64,000 bases of DNA from Kordiimonadaceae bacterium (GTDB lineage Bacteria > Pseudomonadota > Alphaproteobacteria > Sphingomonadales > Kordiimonadaceae), in assembly GCA_017640725.1 (NCBI GenBank), contig JAEPQB010000002.1, positions 822,607 through 886,606 on the forward strand, read 5' to 3'. The notes below the pieces were generated by a model. The model was not told where the DNA came from. It searched no databases and saw only the letters and a program-made list of their open reading frames with translations. Shown here one piece after another: positions 32,429 through 42,055 of this stretch. The translations under genes were made by a program, and so were the position numbers. Numbering within the stretch: the first letter of the stretch is position 1; each line of letters starts with the position of its first letter.

Positions 32429-34339
32429 ATGACCCACCCAGACCGTTCAGAGTTACCCACAAGCGCTGGCATTATCCGACTTCTGTCAGAGCGCACCATC
32501 AACCGCATCGCTGCGGGTGAGGTGGTTGAGCGCCCGGCAAGCGCCGTGAAGGAGCTTGTGGAAAACGCGATCGACGCAGGCGCCACCAGCGTGGACGTTG
32601 TGATGCGCGAGGGCGGGCGCGCGCTTATTCAAGTCAAAGACGATGGCTGCGGCATGAGCCCCGATGAGCTGGAGCTTTCCGTGGAGCGCCACGCCACCTC
32701 AAAACTCAGTGACGAGGATCTGGTGAACATCGGCTCGCTCGGCTTTAGGGGCGAAGCATTGGCCTCCATCGGGGCGGTATCGCACCTCTCCGTCACTTCG
32801 CGCGCGTACGGCGCGGATGAGGCCTGGATGGTGCGCGTTGACGGTGGCCTGAAGTCAGAGATCATGCCAGCCGCCCTGTCTGCTGGCACTGTGATTGAAG
32901 TGCGCGACCTCTTCTACGCCACACCGGCGCGGCTGAAGTTCCTCAAGACCAACCGCACGGAATATGGTCAGGCGTCCGATATCATGAAGCGCCTCGCGAT
33001 GGCGCACCCGGAAGTGGCGTTCACGCTTTCGGACGGGGACCGCACCACTTTCCGCGCGCCGCACATGGGCACGCTTGCGGGTGACGCCCGACTTGAGCGG
33101 CTGGGCGCCATTCTGGGGCGCGAGTTCCGGGATAATGCGCTGGAGATTGACGCGGAGCGGGAGGGCCTGCGGCTCACCGGTTTTGCGGGGCTTCCCACCT
33201 ATAACCGCGGCAATGCCATGCAGCAGTATCTGTTCGTGAACGGCCGCCCGGTGAAAGACAAATTGCTGACGGGCGCCGTCAGGGGCGCGTATCAGGATTA
33301 TCTGGCGCGCGACCGACACCCGGCGCTCGCACTTTTCCTCGATGTGCCAGCCAGTTTTGTCGACGTGAATGTGCACCCGGCAAAAGCCGAAGTGCGCTTC
33401 AAGGATGCCGGGCTTGTGCGCGGGCTGATTGTCTCGTCGCTGCGGCATGCGCTCGCCGCTGCTGGCCACCGCGCATCCACAACGGTGGCGGATGCGGCGC
33501 TTGGTGCGCTCAAGCCACAAACGGGCACGCCTGCCATGCCCTGGACACGCACCACGGAAGGCAGACCAACCCTTCCGAGCGGGTTTCAGGATGTGGTGAA
33601 CCAAATTTATGCGCCAGATCAGCCTGGGTTCAACCAACCGGGGTCTAACCAATCCGGGTTCGGCGAAGGCGAGCAAATGAGCTTTGAGACGCGCGGCGAA
33701 ATGGCGGCCCCAAGCGCCCGCCCTATTGAAGCCCCTGCCCCCACCCAAGCAGATACAGACTATCCGCTTGGCACCGCGCGCGGCCAAGTGCATGCCACCT
33801 ATATCGTCAGCCAAACCACGGATGGCCTTGTGATTGTCGATCAGCATGCCGCGCACGAGCGGCTCGTGTATGAGCGCATGAAAAAACAGATCGCTGCCAC
33901 CGACGTGGCGCGGCAGGCGCTTCTCTTGCCTGAAGTTGTGGAGCTTGAAGAAGCCCCGGCGGAGCGCCTTGTCAAGCGTGCGGAAGAGCTGGCGTCCCTC
34001 GGCTTGATTGTCGAACCGTTCGGCGAAGGCGCGGTGATGGTGCGCGAGGTGCCAGCGATGCTGGGCAAGCTCGATGTAAAGGGCCTTGTGCGCGACCTCG
34101 CGGACGAGATCACCGAGCTTGATGAAGCGTTATCGCTCAAGGAAAAGCTTGAGGATGTGTGCGGCACCATGGCCTGCCACGGCAGTGTGCGCGCCGGCCG
34201 CCGCCTGACGGTGGAAGAAATGAATGCCCTCCTGCGTGAGATGGAAGAAACACCGCACTCAGGCCAGTGCAACCATGGTCGCCCGACCTATGTTGAGCTT
34301 AAGCTTGCGGACATCGAAAAACTGTTTGGGCGGCGCTAG
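32429..34339 (+). CDS. mutL: DNA mismatch repair protein MutL, endonuclease type
   Basis: This 636-residue protein has a GHKL ATPase N-terminus ([55 protein letters not shown]) and a C-terminal dimer/nuclease domain (from about 450). The motif [12 protein letters not shown] near 471-482 is the metal-binding nuclease signature, and [11 protein letters not shown] plus QCNHGRPT are further nuclease motifs. It thus belongs to the MutL type that cuts DNA itself and works without MutH. The linker (about 390-445) contains a short repeated motif (Gln-Pro-Gly-Phe-Asn and variants). It ends overlapping a convergent gene. Confidence 0.97.
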   Translation: MTHPDRSELPTSAGIIRLLSERTINRIAAGEVVERPASAVKELVENAIDAGATSVDVVMREGGRALIQVKDDGCGMSPDELELSVERHATSKLSDEDLVNIGSLGFRGEALASIGAVSHLSVTSRAYGADEAWMVRVDGGLKSEIMPAALSAGTVIEVRDLFYATPARLKFLKTNRTEYGQASDIMKRLAMAHPEVAFTLSDGDRTTFRAPHMGTLAGDARLERLGAILGREFRDNALEIDAEREGLRLTGFAGLPTYNRGNAMQQYLFVNGRPVKDKLLTGAVRGAYQDYLARDRHPALALFLDVPASFVDVNVHPAKAEVRFKDAGLVRGLIVSSLRHALAAAGHRASTTVADAALGALKPQTGTPAMPWTRTTEGRPTLPSGFQDVVNQIYAPDQPGFNQPGSNQSGFGEGEQMSFETRGEMAAPSARPIEAPAPTQADTDYPLGTARGQVHATYIVSQTTDGLVIVDQHAAHERLVYERMKKQIAATDVARQALLLPEVVELEEAPAERLVKRAEELASLGLIVEPFGEGAVMVREVPAMLGKLDVKGLVRDLADEITELDEALSLKEKLEDVCGTMACHGSVRAGRRLTVEEMNALLREMEETPHSGQCNHGRPTYVELKLADIEKLFGRR

Positions 34340-34764
34340 GCCAACATCATAACCGCCATCACCGCATTCGCGACCATCAGGGTAAAATCGATCACAAAGA
34401 TGCGCAGCATTACGCCTTTGAACACGCGCCAAAGCCCACCGCCTTTGCGGTTCTGGAGCGCCATGGGCACATTGCCCCAAAACTGGCTGCCGTGCGCAAG
34501 CGCGTTAAATACCAGCACCAAAGCCCACTGTTTCGGGGTTTCAAATCCGCCAACATTGAACACCAGGCCAACATTCAACAGTGATATCGCCAGATTAAAG
34601 CCACCCAGGAATTTCCCGGATTCTTCAATAGCTGCATAAGCCGTATTGTCGCGGTGATCCCGGTTCGGCACCAGCACTTTGGCAAATATTCTGCGGCGCA
34701 GGTAAAAGGCCTCAAAGGCCATTCCAAACCAGATCGCATTTGCAATCAGCACAACTTCCAACAT
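34336..34764 (-). CDS. hypothetical integral membrane protein, 142 residues
   Basis: An ATG at 34764 with AGGAAG ten bases upstream starts a protein with about four hydrophobic helices (starting [21 protein letters not shown]). A charged loop ([19 protein letters not shown]) links the first two. The motif [19 protein letters not shown] lies in the second. No family is recognised; no catalytic motif is clear. It is divergent from a MarR gene, and the dyads between them may control both. Its stop overlaps that of mutL. Confidence 0.72.
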   Translation of the reverse strand: MLEVVLIANAIWFGMAFEAFYLRRRIFAKVLVPNRDHRDNTAYAAIEESGKFLGGFNLAISLLNVGLVFNVGGFETPKQWALVLVFNALAHGSQFWGNVPMALQNRKGGGLWRVFKGVMLRIFVIDFTLMVANAVMAVMMLA

Positions 34765-34837
34765 TGCCGAGCTTCCTTTCAACTGACTGACCAAATGGCA
34801 TTGGCCACTTGCTATTCTTCCACGAAAGGAAGACTAT

Positions 34838-34875
34838 TAGTTCAATGTTGAATTAAATAGTTCAAGGTTGAACTA
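34838..34875. promoter_or_regulatory. two MarR-type operators abutting the marR start
   Basis: Site A centres on TTCAA-TG-TTGAA (34841-34852). Site B is the perfect 18-bp dyad TAGTTCAA-GG-TTGAACTA (34858-34875), which ends at the base before the marR ATG and contains its ribosome site (AAGG). Centres are 20 bp apart. Binding would shut translation or transcription of marR and possibly the divergent membrane gene. Confidence 0.78.
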
Positions 34876-35304
34876 ATGTCAAAACCATTACGCGTTTTTC
34901 ATCAGCTTCATATGGCGCACGGTGCCCTGTTTCGCGCCGCCGACCGGCACATGCGCGCCAGTGAAGGCATCACCACCGCTCATCAGGTAGTGCTGTTTAC
35001 TTTGACCATTGAAGACGGGCTGCGGACCACCGAAGTGGCCAAACGGGCCGGGCACAGCAAATCCAGATTGACCGCTTTGGTCAACACGCTTGAGGATAAG
35101 AAATTACTTAAACGGCGGGTTTCAGAGAGGGATGGCAGGGTACATACCCTTCATATCACCAAGGCTGGCAGGGATTTGATCGAACGCCATAAAGCGCGCA
35201 CAAAAGAGCTCAACGAGCAAATCCTCGCGCCGTTCAGCCCCGCCGAGCGCGAGGTGATTGGCTCATTTCTGAAGCATGTTCGAACTATGGGTGATAAGAG
35301 CTGA
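34876..35304 (+). CDS. MarR-family transcriptional regulator
   Basis: A 142-residue winged-helix protein, with FTLTIEDGLRTTEVAKRAGHSKSRLTALVNTLEDKKLLKRRVSERDGRVHTLHITKAG covering the DNA-binding helices and wing. N- and C-terminal helices give the dimer. The ligand is unknown. The operator dyads upstream strongly suggest autorepression. The divergent membrane protein gene is the likely target. Confidence 0.93.
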   Translation: MSKPLRVFHQLHMAHGALFRAADRHMRASEGITTAHQVVLFTLTIEDGLRTTEVAKRAGHSKSRLTALVNTLEDKKLLKRRVSERDGRVHTLHITKAGRDLIERHKARTKELNEQILAPFSPAEREVIGSFLKHVRTMGDKS

Positions 35305-35332
35305 GGCCAAGGACACCGAAAGTGCGAAAGCT

Positions 35333-35854
35333 CTAGTTTTTCGGTGGATCGAGCGTCACGCTCGCCACTTCAACGCTGCCCTCTAGCGTGGCGGTGCGGA
35401 TGTCGCCCAAGCCTTCCACATTGATGGTATTGATCTGCTCTGGCCACAGATCGCGGAGCGCATCATGCCGGAACGTGAGTTCCTCAATGCCTTCCCGTAC
35501 TGGTGTTTCCTGATAAACCCAAAAGAACCGACGTTCGATCTCAAAACCCACGGGTGTGAGCGGCAAAGGTGTCACACCGTCATCGGTCATGGCAAAGCGC
35601 TCGCTGACATAATCGGCGAACAGGCTCTGTGTTTCTGTCGATGAGATAATGTCGGCAGACTTACCAAAAATCTGACGCACCGCATGCTCTGCGTCATGCA
35701 GGTAAAAGCGGTGCATCACCTCAATATTGCCGGTGCGCGGATTAAAGAGCACCTTGGTGATCGCCGCCTTCTGCTGGTGGGCAATAGTGGGGGCCGAGGC
35801 CCCCATTAGAATTGCTGTTGCCAGAAGCCAAACTCTGAACAAGGCTTTTAGCAT
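35333..35854 (-). CDS. DUF6702 family exported protein
   Basis: A 173-residue protein with signal peptide (cleaved after APTIAHQ) and a beta-rich mature part that begins KAAITKVLFNPRTGNIEVMHRFYLHDAEHAV, the opening typical of DUF6702. The function is unknown; relatives lie next to M1 peptidases. Its ATG overlaps the stop of the M1 peptidase gene by one base, so translation is coupled and a joint role in peptide breakdown at the surface is inferred. Confidence 0.8.
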   Translation of the reverse strand: MLKALFRVWLLATAILMGASAPTIAHQQKAAITKVLFNPRTGNIEVMHRFYLHDAEHAVRQIFGKSADIISSTETQSLFADYVSERFAMTDDGVTPLPLTPVGFEIERRFFWVYQETPVREGIEELTFRHDALRDLWPEQINTINVEGLGDIRTATLEGSVEVASVTLDPPKN

Positions 35855-38307
35855 TAGCGACCGTCTTCACCGTCTTTGGCATCGCCAGTTTTCAGCTTGG
35901 TCTTGCTGTCCTGCATGATGTCGCGGCGCACAAGGCCAGACCCGGACGGGTCTTTAAACGCTTCAACCCGGCTTGGGATAATGCGGCGCGGATAGTGGTT
36001 GTTTTCCACGTCCGTGTCTGCGGTTTCCCAGTAAGGGTCAACAACAACCTGCGTCAGCTCTTTGTCTGTCACAATCAGCTTCTTCACGGCGTCTGGCGTG
36101 CGGCGCCAGATTTCAGCCGGGATGTGCAGGTCTTCTGTGGTGCCGTCCGTAAAGGTCATTTGCAGGATGATTGGCATCACCAGACCGCCTTTGTTGGAGA
36201 AGTCGAGAATGTAATAATTCTTGTCTTCCGCAACCGCGCGTGTGAGCACGTCACGTTCCCAGTCCTTAAGGCCGTCCATGAAAGAGTTGTATTTGTTGCG
36301 CTCCTTGTTGGTGACAGTGAAACGATCATTTTCGTCGTAAAAATCGGTCACGTCAGGATTGAGCTCAACCCACAGCTTTTTGCCTTCGGCTTTGTTGCGC
36401 TCAACAAACAGGGACACTGGCTTGTCTTCCTCGACTTGGCGCAGGCGGGCATAATCGATGTCCGGGTCTTCTGTATCAAGGCGCAGCTTGTAGACATGAT
36501 CGAGTGAGATATCCACATGGTCTGTGCTGTAGAACCAACCGCGCCAGAACCAGTCGAGGTCCACGCCCGAGGCTTCTTCCATGGTGCGGAAAAAGTCTGA
36601 CGGTGTTGGCCGCTTGAAGCGCCAGCGGTTTGCATACTCTTTGAAGGCAAAGTCAAATAGTTCACGGCCCAGGATTGTTTCGCGCAGGATATTAAGCGCC
36701 GCCGCTGGCTTGGTGTACGCGTTTGGCCCAATACGCCAGATGCTGTCTGACTGGGTCATGATCGGCACTTGGCGCTGTGATTTCATGTAACCGGTGATGT
36801 CACGTGGCTCTACGCCCCACGGGATGGTTGGGTCCCACTCGCGCCCGGCAACACCGTCCAGATAGCTGTTCAGGCCTTCGTCCATCCAGGTCCATTGGCG
36901 CTCGTCAGAGTTCACTATCATTGGGAAATAATTGTGGCCAACTTCGTGGATCACCACGCCGATCAGGTAGCGTTTTTCAGCCTGACTGTAGGTGCGGCTG
37001 CCATCATCATTCAGCGTAGTGCGCGGGCCGTTGAAGGTGATCATGGGATATTCCATGCCGCCGACCGGGCCGTTTACCGACTGGGACACCGGGTATGGGT
37101 AATCGAAGGAGAAGCGGCCATAGACTTCCATGGTATGCACCACGGCTTCGGTTGAATATTTCTTCCAAAGGTCGCCGCCTTCTTTGGGGTAGAAAGACAT
37201 GGCCATCACAAACGGCTGCACGTCGCCGCCCTGGTTGTAGCCTTTGGCGTCCCACATGAACTTGCGTGATGAGGCCCAGGCGAAGTCCCGCACGTTTTCA
37301 GCCGCAAAGCGCCAGGTTTTCACTTCATCGGTGCCTTCGCGCTCATTCTCCAGCGCTTCTTCAGCGGTGACGATGAACACCGGGCGCTCGGCGTTGCGCG
37401 CCTCGTCCAGGCGGTTGCGCTGCTCGCGCGTCAGCACCTGATTGGCGTTTTGAAGCACACCCGTTGAGCTGACGATATGGTCAGCCGGCACGGTCATCTC
37501 GACTTCATAGTTGCCGAACTCAAGCGTGAATTCGCCGCGACCCAGGAACTCCTTGTTGGTCCAGGCTTCATAGTCTGTGTAAGCGTGCAGGCGTGGGAAC
37601 CACTGCGCCAGCAGGAAAATATCATTACCGCCTTCGCGCTCGTCATCGGGGAAATGCTCGTACCCACCTCGCGCAGACACGGTGTTTTCGTCGACCATGT
37701 TAAACGCAAAATCGAGGCTGAACTCGGTGCTGTCACCGGGTGCTAGTGGACTTGCGAGATCAATGCGCATGTTGGTGCCAACAATAACGAAATTCAGCGC
37801 CCTGCCGCGACCATCCACAACGTTGCTGATTTCATAGCCGAGCTCATGGTCGTCCATAAACTGCTGGCGGCGCAGCTCTGAGAAGCTAAGTTTCGCAGGT
37901 GCATTGCCACTCGCTGCGCGCGTTGCTGGGCCGCGGCGACCAATGCCAGCAAACGCCGTGGTTTTTTCGGCCATTGAATCGCGCTTGAACTTATTTTGGT
38001 CCAACTGCAGCCACAGATACTTCAGCGTATCCGGGGAGTTGTTCTGGTATGTGACTGTTTCAGACGCCGTAATGCGGCGGTTGTTCTCGTCCAAAGCAAC
38101 TTTGATGTCATAATCGACTTTTTGCTGCCAGTATTCGTGGCCGGGTTCACCGGCGGCGTTCCGGTAGACGTTGGCTGTTGGCAGCACTTCGTCCAGCTGG
38201 CGGAATTTGTCATCAAATTTTGCTTTGGTTTGCTTGACGGCGTCTGCTGTGGCAGCGCCTGACGCCAATGCAATCAGCGTCGAAAAGACAATCAAGCCCT
38301 TTTTCAT
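35854..38307 (-). CDS. M1 family metallopeptidase (exported)
   Basis: An 817-residue zinc aminopeptidase relative. The ATG at 38307 has a good AAGGGA site and starts a signal peptide MKKGLIVFSTLIALASGAAT. The family motifs are GGMEYPMITF (exopeptidase, GAMEN-like) and HEVGHN at residue 454, with the third zinc ligand Glu477 (HExxH-x18-E). The protein has a long N-terminal beta domain and a C-terminal beta/helical domain. It is probably periplasmic or outer membrane. It is translationally coupled to the DUF6702 gene. The longer open frame to 38430 has no ribosome site. Confidence 0.94.
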   Translation of the reverse strand: MKKGLIVFSTLIALASGAATADAVKQTKAKFDDKFRQLDEVLPTANVYRNAAGEPGHEYWQQKVDYDIKVALDENNRRITASETVTYQNNSPDTLKYLWLQLDQNKFKRDSMAEKTTAFAGIGRRGPATRAASGNAPAKLSFSELRRQQFMDDHELGYEISNVVDGRGRALNFVIVGTNMRIDLASPLAPGDSTEFSLDFAFNMVDENTVSARGGYEHFPDDEREGGNDIFLLAQWFPRLHAYTDYEAWTNKEFLGRGEFTLEFGNYEVEMTVPADHIVSSTGVLQNANQVLTREQRNRLDEARNAERPVFIVTAEEALENEREGTDEVKTWRFAAENVRDFAWASSRKFMWDAKGYNQGGDVQPFVMAMSFYPKEGGDLWKKYSTEAVVHTMEVYGRFSFDYPYPVSQSVNGPVGGMEYPMITFNGPRTTLNDDGSRTYSQAEKRYLIGVVIHEVGHNYFPMIVNSDERQWTWMDEGLNSYLDGVAGREWDPTIPWGVEPRDITGYMKSQRQVPIMTQSDSIWRIGPNAYTKPAAALNILRETILGRELFDFAFKEYANRWRFKRPTPSDFFRTMEEASGVDLDWFWRGWFYSTDHVDISLDHVYKLRLDTEDPDIDYARLRQVEEDKPVSLFVERNKAEGKKLWVELNPDVTDFYDENDRFTVTNKERNKYNSFMDGLKDWERDVLTRAVAEDKNYYILDFSNKGGLVMPIILQMTFTDGTTEDLHIPAEIWRRTPDAVKKLIVTDKELTQVVVDPYWETADTDVENNHYPRRIIPSRVEAFKDPSGSGLVRRDIMQDSKTKLKTGDAKDGEDGR

Positions 38308-38511
38308 ACTCAGTCCCTTTAGTTTACAATGCCCCCGCGCGAACCGCGCGGCCTGCTTATCTTTGCCCACCGGTGCGCATGGCACATAGGGGCTCCACCC
38401 GTCTTTATCAAAGCGATAAATAGCCCCCAATGCAAGCCGAAGCGTGCAGGCGCCAGCGAGCGCACTTTATTGTGATACGTCAGATAAACTGACCTAGACT
38501 AAGGTCAAGCG

Positions 38512-39636
38512 CTATATCAAGCGGTTTCCGTCGACCCAAACGGCAGAAACATTGAGGTTTTTATCGAGCAGCACCATGTCTGCCCGCTGGCCAGGCGCGA
38601 GTGTGCCAAAGTCTGCATCAAAGCCCATAAAGCGTGCCGGCGTTCTGCTCGCCATTTCAACAGCATGCATGATGCCAAAACCAAGTGTTTCAGCGGCATA
38701 GCGAACGGCGGATGCCATATCGAGGTCGGAGCCTGCCAGCACGCCTTCTTTGGTGGCGCAGCGCCCGCCTTCTGCGACTATTGTTTCGCCGTAAAGCTCA
38801 AACCTTTCGTCCACCGCCCCGACAGTTGGCATGGCATCGGTCACCAGCATGGTGCGCGCTGGCCCCATTGTTTGGATGGCATGCTTGAGGCTCGCCGGAT
38901 GCACATGATGCCCATCTGCTATTACGCCGGCGAAGGTGTCGGGGCTGTCAAATGCAGCCCCCACCACACCGGGGGCCCGGCTTTCAAAACCGGTCATGGC
39001 ATTAAAGAGGTGCGTGAAGCCAGAAACACCCCAATCGACCGCTTGTTTCATCTGCTCATAGGTGGCTGCTGTATGACCTGCCGACAGGATAACCCCAGCA
39101 TCAAGTAGCGCCTGCACAACTTCACCGTCGGCAAGTTCGGGTGCGAGTGTCAAAAGTGTGCGGCCATTTTTAAGGGAAGAGAGAAGCGGTACATGCGAAA
39201 GCGTGATTTTTTGTAACTTTTTGGCGTCATGAACGCCTTTTTTGGCTGTGTTCAGGAACGGTCCTTCGAGGTGAATACCCATAATCCCGGGCACGCCCTC
39301 GGTAATCGCGGTATCCACCGCCTTGATTGAGGCTTCGACTTTCTCAAGGTCATCGCTGATCAGCGTTGGCAGCATTCGGCTTGTACCGAATTTTCGATGC
39401 GCATCCGAAATGATTTTCAGGGTGTCCACCGATGGGTCATCGTTGAAAAGCGCGCCACCGCCGCCGTTGACCTGAACATCAAAAAAGCCGGGCACCAGCG
39501 TGCCTTCAAACAGATCGCCAGAGGCGCCGGTTGGAGAGACCTCAACAATGCGGCCCTCCTGGAAACGTACAGCTGCAGCCTCGAGAAACTGACCTGCAAC
39601 GAGAACCTGCTCTGCTGCTATCTGATTGATACTCAT
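38512..39636 (-). CDS. nagA: N-acetylglucosamine-6-phosphate deacetylase
   Basis: A 374-residue amidohydrolase that converts GlcNAc-6-P to glucosamine-6-P and acetate. It shows FFDVQVNGGGG near the start, GIHLEGPFLN with metal-binding Glu, GHTAATYEQ, HLFNAMTG and LVTDAMPTVG (catalytic Asp). Its start overlaps the stop of the deaminase gene by four bases (ATGA). It is the last gene of the murQ-to-nagA operon. Confidence 0.97.
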   Translation of the reverse strand: MSINQIAAEQVLVAGQFLEAAAVRFQEGRIVEVSPTGASGDLFEGTLVPGFFDVQVNGGGGALFNDDPSVDTLKIISDAHRKFGTSRMLPTLISDDLEKVEASIKAVDTAITEGVPGIMGIHLEGPFLNTAKKGVHDAKKLQKITLSHVPLLSSLKNGRTLLTLAPELADGEVVQALLDAGVILSAGHTAATYEQMKQAVDWGVSGFTHLFNAMTGFESRAPGVVGAAFDSPDTFAGVIADGHHVHPASLKHAIQTMGPARTMLVTDAMPTVGAVDERFELYGETIVAEGGRCATKEGVLAGSDLDMASAVRYAAETLGFGIMHAVEMASRTPARFMGFDADFGTLAPGQRADMVLLDKNLNVSAVWVDGNRLI

Positions 39637-40673
39637 AGCGTTTCCGTCACCTTCCGGAGCTGAGGCGGCTTGTCAGGATCATAGCCTCGCTCAATCGAAA
39701 GTGCATTCACCATCGGATAAAAGGACTGGATCATGGTTATCGGGGCAAGCGCTGGATGTACATCATCAACTGTTGGCAAAACGGCCTTGGCTCCCTTGAT
39801 ATCCGCACCGACCGACAGCACCGAGGCCCCCGCTTCGACCGCCTGCTCGGCCGCCTCTAAAAAGCTAAGGCTCGCTGCGTTACTTGGCGCATACATCAGT
39901 ATGGGAAAGCCATGTTTCACAAGCGCCATCGGCCCATGTCGCACTTCAGCGGCGCTGAAGGCTTCGGCGTGCAAGCCACTGGTTTCCTTGAACTTTAGCG
40001 CTGTTTCCTGCGCGATACCAAGCCCCAAACCACGAGCAACAACGTAAAAATTTGAGGCGTCTATCAGTGCCTGTTTTGCAGCTGACCAGTCCAAGCCGGC
40101 AGCCTGTTTGAGGTGCGCTGGCAAGTGCAATAGAGCCTCCTTGAGGGCTAAATCTTCCGCGAGTTCTGCTACCAAACTGGCAACCGCTGTAAGCGAGGCG
40201 ATATAAGATTTGGTGGCGGCAATACTTGTTTCCGGCCCGGCCATCAGTGGCACCACATGATCGCAGACTTCCGCGAGTTTTGACCCGGTCGCGTTAACAA
40301 ACGCTATGGTCATCGCACCCCCCGCGCCTGCCATCTCTGCAGACTTAATCAGATCAGGGCTGCCGCCAGACTGCGAGATAGCGACAAACAGCGCTCCGTC
40401 AAAATTCAGGGGCTGCTCGAAAACTGAACTCATGGAAGGCGCGTGGGAAACCACCGGGAGCCCGAGCTTTTTTTCTACCAGATACTTGGCGTAAGTGGCC
40501 GAGTGGTCGGAGCTACCACGCGCGCAAGTGACCACGAACCGGGGTCCAAAGTCCCGGATAGCTTGCACGACCGGCATGAGATTATCGCGGCGGGCGGCCA
40601 GAAACTCCGCAACGCGTTCAGGCGCTTCAAGGGCTTCCTTATGCATTTGTGTCTGGCTTGCAAGGTCGCTCAT
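39633..40673 (-). CDS. NagB-II type glucosamine-6-phosphate deaminase (double SIS domain)
   Basis: A 346-residue protein with two SIS domains, the first with VVTCARGSSDHSATYAKYL and FVAISQSGGSPDLI, the second with VVARGLGLGIAQETALKFKETSGLHAEAFSAAEVRHGP. This is like the isomerase half of GlmS, but with no glutaminase domain. Such proteins act as deaminases (NagB-II) and make fructose-6-P from glucosamine-6-P. The context, directly before nagA and after murQ, fits this. AgaS-type deaminases are a close alternative. Confidence 0.92.
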   Translation of the reverse strand: MSDLASQTQMHKEALEAPERVAEFLAARRDNLMPVVQAIRDFGPRFVVTCARGSSDHSATYAKYLVEKKLGLPVVSHAPSMSSVFEQPLNFDGALFVAISQSGGSPDLIKSAEMAGAGGAMTIAFVNATGSKLAEVCDHVVPLMAGPETSIAATKSYIASLTAVASLVAELAEDLALKEALLHLPAHLKQAAGLDWSAAKQALIDASNFYVVARGLGLGIAQETALKFKETSGLHAEAFSAAEVRHGPMALVKHGFPILMYAPSNAASLSFLEAAEQAVEAGASVLSVGADIKGAKAVLPTVDDVHPALAPITMIQSFYPMVNALSIERGYDPDKPPQLRKVTETL

Positions 40674-40678
40674 AGCGG

Positions 40679-42055
40679 TCAGTCCACTACCACACCTGAG
40701 TTCAACAAATGCTTGGGGTCAAACGTGTTTTTCAGTTGTTGCATCACTGCAATTTCGGCGGCACTGCGCGACTGCGAAAGCCATTCTTTCTTCTCAAAGC
40801 CAATGCCATGCTCAGCGGAAACCGACCCTTCATAGTTTGCAAGCGGCTCATAGATCGCGCGGTCTGAAAGCTCACGCGCCTCCGCATCATCCGTGTGGGC
40901 CTGCACAAAGAAATGCAGATTCCCGTCACCTATGTGGCCGAGTGTATAAATTTTCGCAGTCGGCAATAGCTTGGCCAATAAGGCTTCAACATCAGCCACA
41001 TAAGCTTCCATCGACGTTATCGGCAAGCTGACGTCATAGAGAAAAACCGGTTTGACGGAAACGATCGCCTCAAAGTCATCACGAATGGCCCACAGGGCAC
41101 TTCGCTCCGCTTCTGACTTTGGAATAACCGCGTCTTCAATGATGCCTTTTTCAAACGCCTGCTCCACCACTTCCATAAAGCGCTCATTGTCGCGTGCCGG
41201 GTCGCTGCCATCGCATTCAAACAGAATATAATGGCTGTGCTCGCGCCCCATTGGCGCTTTGTGCCAGCCATCTTCCGTAACACCGGCAAAATAGTTACCC
41301 CACATGGCTTCAAACGCTGACAGGCTGGCACCAACCGTCGATTTCAAATGATTGAGGAGCGCAGGAATAGCGGCAAAATTGGGTAGTGCGGCGAGCGCGG
41401 TGTTGCGTGTTGTTGCCTGGGGCTGAAGCCTCAGCACCACGCGGGTCACAATGCCCAGCGCGCCTTCTGTGCCAATGAACAACTGCTTGAGGTCAAAACC
41501 CGCATTGTTCTTGAGCATCTTGTTCATTGAGGAGAGTACCGTGCCATCCGGCAATACGGCCTCCAGGCCAAGAACAAGCGCGCGCGCCATGCCGTAGCGG
41601 ATCACATTTATGCCACCCGCGTTGGTCGCAACATTGCCGCCAATTGTGCAGGATCCGCGCGCACCCAAATCCAGTGGCAGGAACATTCCCTCAGCAGCAA
41701 CATCATTTTGAACGCTCTCAAGCACTGCCCCCGCCTGAACCGTTAGCGTGTGGGCAACAGTGTCAATGTCCTCAATCTGGTTCATGCGCTCCATAGAGAT
41801 GACAATATCCCCGCCATCGGACTGCGCGCCCTGCACACAGCCGGTCAAGCCACCATGGGTCACAACTGGCTGGTTTCGCTCATAGCAATGCTTCAAAACA
41901 GACGCTACTTCATCTGTTGTGCCGGGGCGCACGATGGCTTTGGCCTGCATTGGCGCCGCGTCCCAATAGCTGGTTGCGCGCGCGGACACATCATCACCGG
42001 TCAGTACAGCGGCATCACCAAGTTCGCGCTTCAGTAAGGCAACAAGATCATCCAT
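40679..42055 (-). CDS. FAD-linked D-2-hydroxyacid (D-lactate-type) dehydrogenase
   Basis: A 458-residue member of the FAD_binding_4 / FAD-oxidase C family. It has the FAD part (PVVTHGGLTGCVQGAQ, GARGSCTIGGNVATNAGG, IRYGMARALVLGLEAVLPDG) and the C-terminal part with HIGDGNLHFFVQ (metal-binding His) and SAEHGIGFEKK. Its relatives include D-lactate dehydrogenase, D-2-hydroxyglutarate dehydrogenase and glycolate oxidase GlcD. MurQ releases D-lactate, so D-lactate is the most likely substrate here. The ATG at 42055 has AGGAGG upstream and overlaps the murQ stop by eight bases. Confidence 0.9.
   Translation of the reverse strand: MDDLVALLKRELGDAAVLTGDDVSARATSYWDAAPMQAKAIVRPGTTDEVASVLKHCYERNQPVVTHGGLTGCVQGAQSDGGDIVISMERMNQIEDIDTVAHTLTVQAGAVLESVQNDVAAEGMFLPLDLGARGSCTIGGNVATNAGGINVIRYGMARALVLGLEAVLPDGTVLSSMNKMLKNNAGFDLKQLFIGTEGALGIVTRVVLRLQPQATTRNTALAALPNFAAIPALLNHLKSTVGASLSAFEAMWGNYFAGVTEDGWHKAPMGREHSHYILFECDGSDPARDNERFMEVVEQAFEKGIIEDAVIPKSEAERSALWAIRDDFEAIVSVKPVFLYDVSLPITSMEAYVADVEALLAKLLPTAKIYTLGHIGDGNLHFFVQAHTDDAEARELSDRAIYEPLANYEGSVSAEHGIGFEKKEWLSQSRSAAEIAVMQQLKNTFDPKHLLNSGVVVD

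Noticed and set aside
32855..33856. A 333-codon minus frame over mutL
   Set aside because: Antisense to essential mutL motifs, Arg/His-rich composition typical for a shadow frame.
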